From assembly GCA_964565715.1 (NCBI GenBank), contig CAZMGG010000066.1, forward strand, positions 1-30,074: DNA of 30,074 nucleotides, written 5' to 3'. Below, piece by piece: positions 7,777 through 16,267 of the stretch. Position numbers and translations under genes: made by a program. Each line of letters opens with the position of its first letter. The first letter of the stretch is position 1. The notes below the pieces were generated by a model, which did no database searches, was not told the DNA's origin, and saw only the letters and a program-made list of their open reading frames with translations. The DNA is from CAZMGG01 sp964565715 (GTDB lineage: Bacteria > Planctomycetota > UBA1135 > UBA2386).

Positions 7777-9636
7777 ATGCCGAACCCACAGCGCCTCGCC
7801 CTCGCCCTCCTGCCGGCCCTGGCCCTCGCCCTGCCGGGGCAGCAGCAGGACAACGCCGGCTTCGGCGGCGTCGTCCGCCAGCTCGACCTGCGGGCGCTGA
7901 CCGGCAACGACGCCCACCTGGGGGTCTGCGACATCGGCGGCGTGCTCTACGTGAGCGCCCGCGATCCGAACGGCGGCCGCAACCACGTGATCTACCGCAT
8001 CACGCCCGACCGGCAGGTCAGCTCGTTCGCGCAGCCGGCGCTGCACGCGCAGAGCGAGTGGGGCATGCGCGATCTGTGCACCGATGGCGTGCATCTCGCC
8101 GGCGGTTCGGAGGCCGGCGTGTCGATCCTGACCACCAGCGGCGCGTTGGCCAGCGACTGGAATGGCCAGCCGGTGACGCAGCCGATCGGCGGGCCGGTGC
8201 AATGGTCGGTGCCGAGCTTCCGGGCGCTCTGCTGGGACGGCACCGCCAATGGCGGCAACGGCCTCTTCTACACGGTGAGCCACGACGGCCACCTGGTGGC
8301 CTTCGACCGCTGGGGCTCGGTGGCGCAGATCTGGCCCAACGACGGCTGGGCCGGCCACGGCCTCGCGCTCGACCCGGTGAGCGGCAACTTCTGGATGAAC
8401 GGCAGCGCCGGCGGCGGCGATCTCGTCGAGATCGACCACCAGGGCGGCAGCCACCGGCTGACCGGCCGCCGCATCCCGCCGGCGGTGCCCGGCGGCCGGC
8501 CCGGCGGCCTGGCGGTGGCCAGCGTGGCCACCGGCGACCACGCGCCGTGGCCCGCCCGCGCCAACCTCGTCGAACTGGTGCAGGGCTCGCCCGACGTGCT
8601 GGCGGTGCGGCGGCTGCACCTGCTGCCGGGCCGCAACGGCTGGGACGAGGTGCGGCTCGAGGTGAACGTCAACGGCAATGCCTGGCAGCGGCCGGCGGCG
8701 GCGTTCGGACCCGGCGACACCCTGGGCCTGCGCCTGCGCGATCCCACCCACGCCCTGGACGGGCTGCCCGGCTGGGTGATCTTCAACTTCCTGCCCGAGG
8801 CGGCAGGCGACGACCTCACCGATCTGGCGCCGTTCACCCCAGGCCTGGGACTGCTGGTGGAGCACCGCTCGCGCAACCTCGCCAACGTCGGCGTCCCCAC
8901 CGGTAACTACCTGATCGTCGCCCTCGGCATCGGCCAGACGGGCCAGATCCCGCTGTCACCGGGCCCGGCGCCGAGTGGCCTGATCCGCATCCAGGCGCTG
9001 CATCTCGATCCCGGCCATCCGCAGCTCCTGACCTCGACCAACGAGGCCTGGTGGGTCGAAGGCCCGAGCCAGCGCGGCGTGCTGGTGGAGGCCGACGGCC
9101 GCGACAGCTTCGCCAGCGAGGCGGGCCGCGGCTTCTGGCGGATCCGGCATCTGGGCGGAGTGGCGCCGATCCGCAGCGTCACCCTGGACTGGGCGGCGGC
9201 CACGCGGCCCGGCCTCGAGAACGCGGTGTTCGACATCGACCAGGACCGGATGGTCGGCCGCCTGGACGGCGGCAACGGCACCGGCCCGTGCCTCGGCACC
9301 TACCGCAATGGCAGCGACGTGCTGGCCGGCCTCGACTATGGCTTCCCCGGCAATCACGTCTCCTGGTGCGCGCCGGGCAACCACAATGCCGGGTTCACCT
9401 TCGCCCAGGGCGACCGTGGGGCGACCCGCGATCTCACCTTCCGCTTCACCGGCGCCGCGTTCGGGCCGGGCGTGACCTTCGAGTTCGACTGCGACACCGA
9501 TGGCGGGCTCGGCGTGTCGGGCCGCGCCATGGCGGGCCTCGTCGTGCGGGTGACCCTCGCCGACAACACCCAGCTCACCGGCGAGCTGCAGGCCGACTCG
9601 CATCACCCGTTCCGCGCTGCCGTCATCCTCCGCTGA
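7777..9636 (+). CDS. secreted protein, unrecognised, probable beta-propeller N-terminal half
   Basis: A 619-residue protein. ATG 7777 gives a clean signal peptide (LALALLPALALALPG), so the much longer upstream frame is not coding; it overlaps the kinase gene antisense. Residues 25-280 contain repeated strand motifs with GG and WG/WxN turns (VCDIGGVLYVSARD, ALCWDGTANGGNGLFY, GHGLALDPVSGNFWMNG), consistent with an NHL-like or other beta-propeller. The C-terminal part contains GFWRIRHLGGVAPIRSVTLDW and an FDCDTDGGLG region, suggesting further beta-sandwich domains. I cannot assign a family. It lies head-to-head with the kinase (105 nt between starts) and converges on the copper oxidase. It is probably exported and extracytoplasmic. 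Confidence 0.75.
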   Translation: MPNPQRLALALLPALALALPGQQQDNAGFGGVVRQLDLRALTGNDAHLGVCDIGGVLYVSARDPNGGRNHVIYRITPDRQVSSFAQPALHAQSEWGMRDLCTDGVHLAGGSEAGVSILTTSGALASDWNGQPVTQPIGGPVQWSVPSFRALCWDGTANGGNGLFYTVSHDGHLVAFDRWGSVAQIWPNDGWAGHGLALDPVSGNFWMNGSAGGGDLVEIDHQGGSHRLTGRRIPPAVPGGRPGGLAVASVATGDHAPWPARANLVELVQGSPDVLAVRRLHLLPGRNGWDEVRLEVNVNGNAWQRPAAAFGPGDTLGLRLRDPTHALDGLPGWVIFNFLPEAAGDDLTDLAPFTPGLGLLVEHRSRNLANVGVPTGNYLIVALGIGQTGQIPLSPGPAPSGLIRIQALHLDPGHPQLLTSTNEAWWVEGPSQRGVLVEADGRDSFASEAGRGFWRIRHLGGVAPIRSVTLDWAAATRPGLENAVFDIDQDRMVGRLDGGNGTGPCLGTYRNGSDVLAGLDYGFPGNHVSWCAPGNHNAGFTFAQGDRGATRDLTFRFTGAAFGPGVTFEFDCDTDGGLGVSGRAMAGLVVRVTLADNTQLTGELQADSHHPFRAAVILR

Positions 9637-9648
9637 AGGCCGCCGCGG

Positions 9649-11358
9649 CTACTGCAGGTGCACCCAGCGGGCCTCGCTGGGCACGTTCTCGTCACTGACC
9701 AGGAACAGCATGTACCAGCCGCGCGGGGCGTGCCGGCTGTTCCGCGGCCCGCGGAAGCTGATCCGCGTCTCCGCCGGCTCCTGCTCGTCGGCCACGTGGA
9801 TCGGCAGTTCGAGGTAGCGGGCATCCATGTCGGCGTGGTGCGTCACCGAACCGGGCCGCAGCAGCACGACCTTCCGCACCCGCACGCTGGTCAGCTGCCC
9901 CTCGTCCCACCACGCGCTGTACAGCGCCGTCGGATCGTCGTCCTGGTAGCGCATGCCGCCTTCCACCGGCGGGATGTCGAGGCCGACCTTCTGCGGCCGT
10001 GGCCGGCCGCAGGTGAGGTAGGGCGGACTGAAGATCTGGTAGTCGGCAGTGCGGGTGTCGCCGCCGCCGACGAACACCCGGCCATCGGGCAGCAGCACCG
10101 CGGTGCTGTGGTAGCCGCGCGGCCCGGTCTGCGGCGGCTGGTCGACCCAGGCCTGGCCGTTCCACAGCTCCGGGATCAGCTCCGGCGACTGGTTGCCGGT
10201 GGGCGCGGTGAAGCCGCCGACCACGAAGATCTCGCCGGATGGCAGCAGCACCGCATTGGCGCTGTGGCGCGGATGGTTCAGGCGCAGCGCCGGCGGCGTG
10301 AGCCACGGCCCCGGCTGATCGGCCTGCGCCACCTGCACGTCGGCGGAGACGACGCCGCTGACCGTGCCGCCGATGCGCAGGATCCGGTTGTCGAGGCCGC
10401 CGCCCCGCGGATCGATCAGGTTGGTGCCCCACGTCACGTAGGGCACGCTGGGACTGGCGCCGGCAGAGTGGTCGTAGCTCGGCTGCAGGGCGGGATCGTG
10501 GCTCCACCGGAAGCCGTTGCCGTGCGGCCCCGAGGCGAACCACTCGCCGCCGGTGAGCATGTGGATCCGCACGTAGGCGGCCATCTGGCCCGGCCCCACC
10601 GGCCCGGCATACACGCGCGGATCGGCGCCGCTCGCCCGCTGGTCGAAGGTGATCGGCGCCGGCGGCACCTGGCCCGGCTGCGGCAGCCGCGCCACCTCGT
10701 AGCTGTTGAATGGCACGTTGTTGCTGGTGCCGCCGGCGATGACGAACGAGTCGTCGTGGCTCATCGTCACCCACGGATACCAGCGCGGCGCGATCAGGTC
10801 GCCCTCGCGCCGCCACAGCCCATGGTCGCCGTTCACCGGATCGATCAGGTCCGGCGCGAACTGGAACACGGTCGCCGCGCCGATCCACGAGTTGGGCGGC
10901 TGCGGATGCGTCAGCGTGCCGCCCGCCACCAGCAGCCGCCCGTCGCGCATCTGGCAATGACCGGCGCAGAACAGGTCGCCGACCTGCGCGCTGGGCGGCA
11001 TCAGCAGGTAGAAGTTGCGGAAGCGCGGCCGCCCGACGCCTGGCTCCCAGGTCGGATCGATCATCGACCAGCGCTGCGCCGGCCGCACCTGCGGCTCGCT
11101 CAGGTCCCAGACCAGCAGATGGCCGCGATACGGGCCGATCGCGATCAGGGTCATGTGCAGCGCGTTGAACCGCGGCGGCCACACCGACAACCCCGGCGGC
11201 ACGATCTGGTTGGTGTTGGCGGTGTTGAACTCGTGGTGGAACGCCGGCGACCACGCTCCCTGGGTGCACTGGGCGACCAGCGGGCCGCCGGCGGCGAGCA
11301 GGCCGACGGCCAGCAGGGTGGCTCGAGCGGAGCACTGGCGAGCAGGGAGCGCGGACAT
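9649..11358 (-). CDS. secreted copper-radical oxidase (galactose/glyoxal oxidase-like)
   Basis: A 569-residue protein with a signal peptide (ATLLAVGLLAAGGPLVAQ). It has kelch-type propeller blades (DGRLLVAGG, DDSFVIAGG, SGEIFVVGG, DGRVFVGGG) and a C-terminal DUF1929-like domain (RPGSVTHHADMDARYLELP). Residues corresponding to the galactose-oxidase copper site are present: Cys131 (LFCAGH) and Tyr194 (PRWYPWVT) for the Tyr-Cys cofactor, the Tyr416-His417 pair (GPRGYHSTAVLLPDGR), and a His at 507/508 (SVTHHADMD). The family oxidises primary alcohols or aldehydes with O2, producing H2O2; the substrate here is unknown. ATG 11358 was chosen because it begins the signal peptide. The gene is divergent from the ligase, with 65 nt between starts. 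A minus-strand TAGGGT lies close upstream as a possible -10. Confidence 0.87.
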   Translation of the reverse strand: MSALPARQCSARATLLAVGLLAAGGPLVAQCTQGAWSPAFHHEFNTANTNQIVPPGLSVWPPRFNALHMTLIAIGPYRGHLLVWDLSEPQVRPAQRWSMIDPTWEPGVGRPRFRNFYLLMPPSAQVGDLFCAGHCQMRDGRLLVAGGTLTHPQPPNSWIGAATVFQFAPDLIDPVNGDHGLWRREGDLIAPRWYPWVTMSHDDSFVIAGGTSNNVPFNSYEVARLPQPGQVPPAPITFDQRASGADPRVYAGPVGPGQMAAYVRIHMLTGGEWFASGPHGNGFRWSHDPALQPSYDHSAGASPSVPYVTWGTNLIDPRGGGLDNRILRIGGTVSGVVSADVQVAQADQPGPWLTPPALRLNHPRHSANAVLLPSGEIFVVGGFTAPTGNQSPELIPELWNGQAWVDQPPQTGPRGYHSTAVLLPDGRVFVGGGDTRTADYQIFSPPYLTCGRPRPQKVGLDIPPVEGGMRYQDDDPTALYSAWWDEGQLTSVRVRKVVLLRPGSVTHHADMDARYLELPIHVADEQEPAETRISFRGPRNSRHAPRGWYMLFLVSDENVPSEARWVHLQ

Positions 11359-11423
11359 GGACGGCCCTACCCTACCGCACCGGTCGCGGGCCGGCACGTC
11401 GCTTGCATGTGCGGCGCACCGCC

Positions 11424-13892
11424 ATGGGCCTCCGCACCTACCGCCGGAAGCGCGACTTCGCGCGCACGCCGGAACCGCACGGGCGGTCCGGGAAGTCGAC
11501 CAAGGCGACCGGGGATTCGTTCGTGGTGCAGAAGCACGCAGCCCGCAGCCTGCACCACGATTTCCGCCTCGAGCTCGACGGCGTGCTGCTGAGCTGGGCG
11601 GTGCCCAAGGGCCCGCCCACCCAACCGGGCCAGAAGGTGCTCGCGGTCCGCACCGAGGATCATCCACTGGAGTACGGCACGTTCGAGGGCACCATTCCCG
11701 AGGGCCAGTACGGCGGTGGCACCGTGATGCTGTGGGACCGCGGCACCTGGACGCCGGAGGGCGATCCGCAGGAAGGATTGCGCCAGGGCCGACTGCACTT
11801 CCGTCTCCACGGCGAACGCCTGCGCGGCCGCTGGTCCCTGGTGCGCATGGGCAAGGGCCGGAAGAAGTCCGCCGGCAACTGGCTGCTGATCCGCCGCTCC
11901 GAACCCGACGCCGCGGCGGCCGACGGCGAGGTCGATCTGGACCGCAGCGTGGCCACCGGCCGCACCATGGCCGAGATCGCCGCCGGCGGATCGGCCACCG
12001 GGACCCGGCAATCGCGTGCCGGACGGCCCGATCCGGCGGCGCTGCCCGGCGCTCGGTCCCGGGCGCAGCCGCGCCGCCTCACTCCGCAGCTGGCCACCCT
12101 GGTGCAGGAACCACCCGCCGGGGCCGAGTGGCTGCACGAGATCAAGTTCGACGGCTACCGGATGCTGGCCTTCCTCGACGCCGGCGAGGTGCGGCTGCGG
12201 ACCCGCACCGGCCAGGACTGGACCGACCGCTTCCCCACCATCGCCGAGGCCATCGCCGCCCTGCCGGTGGCGCAGGCCGTGCTCGACGGCGAGGTGGCCT
12301 TGCTCGACGCCGCCGGCCGCTCGGACTTCCAGGGGCTGCAGAACTCGCTGGACGCGGGCCGTGACCGCGAGCTGGCCTTCCACGCCTTCGACCTGCCGCA
12401 CTGCGAGGGCCACGACCTCACCGCCGTGCCCCTGCTGCGGCGCAAGGAACTGCTGCGCTCGTTGCTGCCCCCGGACGCCGACGGCCCCCTGCGCTACAGC
12501 GACCACGTCGTGGGCCACGGCCCGACGTTCGTCCAGCAGGCCTGCCTGCTGGCGCTGGAGGGCGCGATCAGCAAGCGCGTCGACGCGCCCTACCTGGGCC
12601 GCCGCACCCGCACCTGGCTCAAGACCAAGTGCCTGCGCCGGCAGGAGTTCGTGGTGGGCGGCTACACCGAGCCGGGCGGCTCCCGCCGCCACCTGGGCGC
12701 GCTGCTGCTGGGCCTGCACCGCGACTCGGGCCTGCACTACGCCGGCAAGGTGGGCACCGGCTTCACCGAGCAGTCGCTGGCCGACCTGGCCCGGCGCCTG
12801 CGTCCGCTGGCCAGCGACGCCTCGCCGTTCGTGGATCCGCCACGGGAGGCCGGGGTGCATTGGGTCCGCCCGCGATGCGTGGTCGAGGTGGCCTTCACCG
12901 AGTGGACCCGCGACGGGCGCCTGCGCCACCCATCCTTCCAGGGTGTGCGCGAGGACAAGCCGGCAGCGGAGGTGCACCGCGAACGCCCCGCCGCCGTCAC
13001 GGGCGACGCCACTGTGGCCGGCATCGCCATCAGCCATCCCGACCGCGTGGTCTTCCCCGGCCTCGGCCTGACCAAGCTGGAGCTGTGCCGCTACTACGCG
13101 ACGGTCAAGGACGCCATCCTGCCCGGGCTGCGACAACGGCCGCTCACCCTGGTCCGCTGCCCCCGCGGCCAGCGCGGCCAGTGCTTCTTCCAGAAGCACG
13201 TCACCGACGGCATGCCCGACCAGGTCCGGGCCATCGCCGTGCGCGAGAAGAACGGCAAGACCGCCGACTACGTCGCCGTCGACGACGCCAAGGGCCTGAT
13301 CGCCCTCGTGCAGTTCGGCGCCATCGAGTTCCACCCCTGGTCCTGCCGCGCCGACCGCCTCGACCGCCCCGACCGCCTCATCCTGGACCTCGATCCCGGT
13401 CCCGGCGTGGCCTTCGCGCGGGTCGCCGAGGCCGCCAACCGTCTGCGTGAACTGCTGGCCGGACTCGGGCTGCGCGGCTTCCCCCGCACCAGCGGCGGCA
13501 AGGGCCTCCACGTCGTGCTGCCCATCGAACGGCGCACGCCCTGGGCCGAGGCCAAGGCCTTCGCCCGCGATCTGGCCGCGGCGCTCGCCCGCACCGACCC
13601 CAACGGCTTCGTGCTCGAGGCCAGCAAGGCCGCCCGGCGCGACCGCATCTTCGTCGACTACCTGCGCAACGACCGCGGCGCCACCGCCGTGGCCAATTGG
13701 TCGGTGCGTGCCCGGCCTGGCGCGCCGGTGGCCATGCCGCTCCGCTGGGACGAGGTGGGCCCGAGCCTCTCGCCCCAGGACTTCACCGTGGCCACGGCGC
13801 CGGCCCGCCTGGCCCGGAATCCCTGGGCCGACCTCGACAACCTGCGGCAGGTCCTGACCGCCGATCGCCGCGCCGCGCTGCGCAAGGCCTGA
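11424..13892 (+). CDS. ligD: multifunctional ATP-dependent DNA ligase D (LigD)
   Basis: An 822-residue end-processing and sealing enzyme of bacterial non-homologous end joining, with domains in the order phosphoesterase-ligase-polymerase. The phosphoesterase (about 30-170) has QKH38, HHDFRLELDG (H44, D46, R48), EDHPLEYGTFEG (H80, Y84) and IPEGQYGGG, the known 3'-end-healing residues. The ligase has the adenylation motif IKFDGYR with Lys241, VLDGEVALLD, and LEGAISKR. The polymerase/primase (about 530-810) has LDLDPGPG (D655, D657), RTSGGKGLHVVLP and RIFVDYLRN. All three active sites look intact. ATG 11424 is preferred over an in-frame TTG at 11403. No Ku gene lies in this window. The frame is full length and convergent with the FGE gene (6 nt gap). 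Confidence 0.96.
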   Translation: MGLRTYRRKRDFARTPEPHGRSGKSTKATGDSFVVQKHAARSLHHDFRLELDGVLLSWAVPKGPPTQPGQKVLAVRTEDHPLEYGTFEGTIPEGQYGGGTVMLWDRGTWTPEGDPQEGLRQGRLHFRLHGERLRGRWSLVRMGKGRKKSAGNWLLIRRSEPDAAAADGEVDLDRSVATGRTMAEIAAGGSATGTRQSRAGRPDPAALPGARSRAQPRRLTPQLATLVQEPPAGAEWLHEIKFDGYRMLAFLDAGEVRLRTRTGQDWTDRFPTIAEAIAALPVAQAVLDGEVALLDAAGRSDFQGLQNSLDAGRDRELAFHAFDLPHCEGHDLTAVPLLRRKELLRSLLPPDADGPLRYSDHVVGHGPTFVQQACLLALEGAISKRVDAPYLGRRTRTWLKTKCLRRQEFVVGGYTEPGGSRRHLGALLLGLHRDSGLHYAGKVGTGFTEQSLADLARRLRPLASDASPFVDPPREAGVHWVRPRCVVEVAFTEWTRDGRLRHPSFQGVREDKPAAEVHRERPAAVTGDATVAGIAISHPDRVVFPGLGLTKLELCRYYATVKDAILPGLRQRPLTLVRCPRGQRGQCFFQKHVTDGMPDQVRAIAVREKNGKTADYVAVDDAKGLIALVQFGAIEFHPWSCRADRLDRPDRLILDLDPGPGVAFARVAEAANRLRELLAGLGLRGFPRTSGGKGLHVVLPIERRTPWAEAKAFARDLAAALARTDPNGFVLEASKAARRDRIFVDYLRNDRGATAVANWSVRARPGAPVAMPLRWDEVGPSLSPQDFTVATAPARLARNPWADLDNLRQVLTADRRAALRKA

Positions 13893-13898
13893 ACGCCC

Positions 13899-14852
13899 TC
13901 ACGGGTCCTTCGCGCAGCGGAAGCCCGTGTGGCACAGCGCCGTGTCCGGCGTGCTCTTCATGCGCGTGCCCGGCAGATACCCCAGGCAGTAGACGTCGCT
14001 GCACAGGAACGACCCGCCGCGCATCACGCGCTTCTCGACGCCCGGCTCCATGGGATCGAAGCTGCTGTCCGGGCCGCGCGGATCCACCCGCGCCGCCCCG
14101 CTGCCGTAACCATCGGGCCGGTACCGGTCGGCGCACCACTCCCAGACGTTGCCCGACAGATCGCACGCGCCGAACCCGTTCGGCGGGAAGCTGCCCACCG
14201 GCGCCGTGCCGGCGAAGCCATCCGCCAGCTCGTTGCGCACCGGGAACTCCCCCTGCCAGATGTTGGCCTGCCAGCGCCCGCCGGGCACCTGATGGTCGCC
14301 CCAGCCGTAGCGCGCCTCGATCCCGCCGCGCGCCGCCCGCTCCCACTCCGCCTCGGTCGGCAGCCGCTTGCCGGCCCAGCGCGCATACGCCATCGCATCC
14401 CGCCAGCTCACCTGCACCACCGGATGCCGTTCCTTGCCCTGCAGCGAACTCCCCGGCCCCTCCGGGCGGCGCCAGCAGGCGCCAGGCACGTACTCCCACC
14501 AGCTGGCGAACTGCCTCAGGTCCACCGGTCCGCCCGCCGGCGGCCGGAACACCGCGGCGCCCGGCACCCGCAGCTCCGCCGGCACGCCGGGCAGTTCCGC
14601 CGCGGTCGGCGTGCGTTCCGCATCGGTGACATAGCCGGTGGCCTGCACGAACGCGGCGAACTCGGCATTGGTCACCTCGTGCGCGTCGAGCCAGAAGCCC
14701 GTCACCGTCACCTGGTGCCGCGGGGCATCGGCGTCGTCGCCGCCCATGACGAACGTGCCGCCGGGGATCCAGACCATGCCTTCCGGCGCGGGGTCCGCAC
14801 CGCAGGCGGCCAGCAGGCAGGACAGCAGCCAGGGCACACGCACGGCGGACAT
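13899..14852 (-). CDS. formylglycine-generating enzyme family lipoprotein, catalytic cysteines present
   Basis: A 317-residue protein with a lipobox LLAAC (Cys17), so it is likely a lipid-anchored envelope protein. The FGE fold is complete: GMVWIPGGTFVMGGDD, DAHEVTNAEFAAFV, HPVVQVSWRDAMAYARWAG, RLPTEAEWERAARGG, YGWGD, DLSGNVWEWC and VMRGGSFLCSDVYC. The last block carries Cys284 and Cys289, matching the copper-binding active-site pair that converts a sulfatase Cys to formylglycine. This contrasts with the kinase-fused FGE-like domain in the same window. No sulfatase gene is nearby, so the client is unknown. A minus-strand TAGGAT near 14865 is a possible -10. Its exported location is unusual for an enzyme that acts on unfolded sulfatases, though bacterial secreted FGE-like proteins are common in Planctomycetota. 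Confidence 0.9.
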   Translation of the reverse strand: MSAVRVPWLLSCLLAACGADPAPEGMVWIPGGTFVMGGDDADAPRHQVTVTGFWLDAHEVTNAEFAAFVQATGYVTDAERTPTAAELPGVPAELRVPGAAVFRPPAGGPVDLRQFASWWEYVPGACWRRPEGPGSSLQGKERHPVVQVSWRDAMAYARWAGKRLPTEAEWERAARGGIEARYGWGDHQVPGGRWQANIWQGEFPVRNELADGFAGTAPVGSFPPNGFGACDLSGNVWEWCADRYRPDGYGSGAARVDPRGPDSSFDPMEPGVEKRVMRGGSFLCSDVYCLGYLPGTRMKSTPDTALCHTGFRCAKDP

Positions 14853-14962
14853 CGCCAGGGCATCCTACCCACCGCCACCGCGCCGGGTCTGGAAAGGTTC
14901 CCGCGCACGACGCGCCGTTCTGCGGTGCAATGGGCGCCTTCCCCTTCCCCCAGGAGGCCTCC

Positions 14963-15736
14963 ATGAAGCTTCGCGTCCTGTCCGCCGCGTTCGTCCTCTG
15001 CCTCTGCGCCATCCTCCCCGCCCAGGTCCCGCCCGAGATCGAGGCGGCCCGCGCCAACGTCCAGGCCGCCCAGCGCGACCTCGAGCGGGCCATGCAGCGC
15101 CTCCGGGAAGCCAACGAGCAGCTCGCCGGCGTCACCGCGCGGGTCGCCCAGCAGCAGCAGGCGGAGGTGCAGAAGACCCGCGCCCAGGCCCAGAAGGAGA
15201 TCGAGAAGGTCCGCGCCCAGCACGAGCGCGAGCTGCAGAAGGCCCAGGCCACGCTGGCGCAGCAGGCCCGCGAGGCCCAGGAACAGCGCGAGAAGCAGAT
15301 CCACGCCGCCCGCGAGCAGTTCGAGCGCCAGCGTGCCCAGATGGAGAAGCAGGCCGAGGCGACCCGCGAGCAGTTCGAACGGCAGCGCGCGGAGATGGAG
15401 AAGAACCGCGCCCGCGAGCAGGAGCGCGCTGGCCTGCAGGCCGAGCGCGAGCGTCAGCGCAGCGCCGAGCGCGGCGAGCAGGAGGCCGCCCGCGTGCGGC
15501 AGGCCCTGCAGCAGGAACTCGACAAGCTCGACAAGGAGGTCGAGGCGCTCACCGAGGAGCTGGAGCGGCTCGGCGCCGACGCCGAGCGCAGCCGCGCCCG
15601 CACCGCCCTGCAGCGCTCCCGCAGCAACCTGCAGCAGGCCCTGCGCGCGACCGACCGCAACTGCGCGCCCTCGCGCCGGCAGGTGCAGCAGCCGCCGGCC
15701 CCGCCCGCCGAGCCGGCGCCGAAGGTGATCAACTAG
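14963..15736 (+). CDS. exported coiled-coil protein
   Basis: A 257-residue protein. ATG 14963 is preceded by AGGAGG (14952-14957), and it begins a signal peptide (LRVLSAAFVLCLCAILPAQ) that an upstream in-frame ATG at 14930 would bury. From about residue 25 to 225 it is almost entirely Glu/Gln/Arg/Ala heptads with an internal repeat (REQFERQRAQMEKQ, then REQFERQRAEMEKN), indicating a long alpha-helical coiled coil. The tail is proline-rich (PPAPPAEPAPK). It resembles generic periplasmic coiled-coil proteins rather than a defined family. The function is unknown; a structural or scaffold role in the envelope is an inference. It converges on the selenoprotein gene with only 3 nt between. Confidence 0.78.
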   Translation: MKLRVLSAAFVLCLCAILPAQVPPEIEAARANVQAAQRDLERAMQRLREANEQLAGVTARVAQQQQAEVQKTRAQAQKEIEKVRAQHERELQKAQATLAQQAREAQEQREKQIHAAREQFERQRAQMEKQAEATREQFERQRAEMEKNRAREQERAGLQAERERQRSAERGEQEAARVRQALQQELDKLDKEVEALTEELERLGADAERSRARTALQRSRSNLQQALRATDRNCAPSRRQVQQPPAPPAEPAPKVIN

Positions 15737-15739
15737 CGA

Positions 15740-16267
15740 TCAGCCGGCCAGCGCCGCGAGCGCCCGGTCCAGGTCCAGCAGTTCGCCGGGACCGCCGTCG
15801 ACCTGGCGCGCCACCACCACGCCCTGCTCGTCGAGCACGACCAGGCCGCCCTGCTGCCACGGATCGCCCTGCACGCGGCCCTGCCGGAAATCTCCGCGGA
15901 ACGCCCGCCACATCCCGGTCAGGGTCGACCAGCGCAGCGTTCGCGCCGCCCCCTTCTGCATCCCGGCGCCGGCGAACGCCTGGCCGCCCGGATCGCACAG
16001 CACCGGTTCGTCGCGCAGGTGATCGGCGGCGAACAGCCGCGCCTGCGCCGGCGTGCCGGTCGAGACGAAGCACAGCCGCGCGCCCTTGGCGGCGACCTCC
16101 CGGGCCCGGCCGCGCACCTGCGCGGCCCGTTCGCGGCAGAAGATTCAACCGAAGTGGCGCAGGAACACCACCAGCAGCGGCCCGCCGCCGGCGACCTGGC
16201 CCAGGGTGGCGGGCCGGTCCTCGGTGTCGCGGAGCGGCACGTCGAGAAGCCCTGGGTTGGCGCTCAT
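15740..16267 (-). CDS. peroxiredoxin-like selenoprotein (AhpC/TSA_2, SelL/PRXL2-like), Sec encoded by in-frame UGA
   Basis: Read with UGA 16145-16147 as selenocysteine, the frame is 175 residues. After a short N-terminal strand region comes LLVVFLRHFG-U41-I-F-C44-RERA, then RLCFVSTGTPAQARLF, and a C-terminal LVVLDEQGVVVARQ strand typical of thioredoxin-fold peroxiredoxin-like proteins. In this family the position of residue 41 is the first redox cysteine (FLRHFGCxFCRE), so UGA sits exactly at the active site and gives a UxxC motif. Coding sense continues in the same frame on both sides of the UGA. A hairpin fitting a bacterial SECIS follows. ATG 16267 overlaps the VOC gene stop as ATGA. The gene terminates with a second, ordinary TGA. 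Likely role: thiol/peroxide redox chemistry in the cytoplasm. Sec synthesis genes are not in the window. Confidence 0.88.
16108..16127 (-). promoter_or_regulatory. candidate bacterial SECIS hairpin
   Basis: Starting 18 nt after the in-frame UGA, the mRNA forms a perfect 8-bp stem GGCCGCGC/GCGCGGCC closed by an AGGU loop. The loop GG is at +27/+28 after the UGA. Bacterial SECIS elements place the apical loop about 16-37 nt after UGA with a G among the first two loop bases, and the E. coli fdhF loop also begins AGGU. It would bind SelB for Sec insertion. High GC makes strong hairpins common, so the case rests on this hairpin together with the UGA position. Confidence 0.75.

Noticed and set aside
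7672..8865. A 398-residue N-terminal extension of the kinase in the open frame
   Set aside because: It is antisense to the secreted protein gene and is Arg/Ala/His-rich shadow sequence; kinase homology begins just after ATG 7671.
11367..13511. A 714-codon minus-strand ORF across the ligD region
   Set aside because: It is antisense to an intact LigD whose motifs are all recognisable, and is a high-GC shadow frame.
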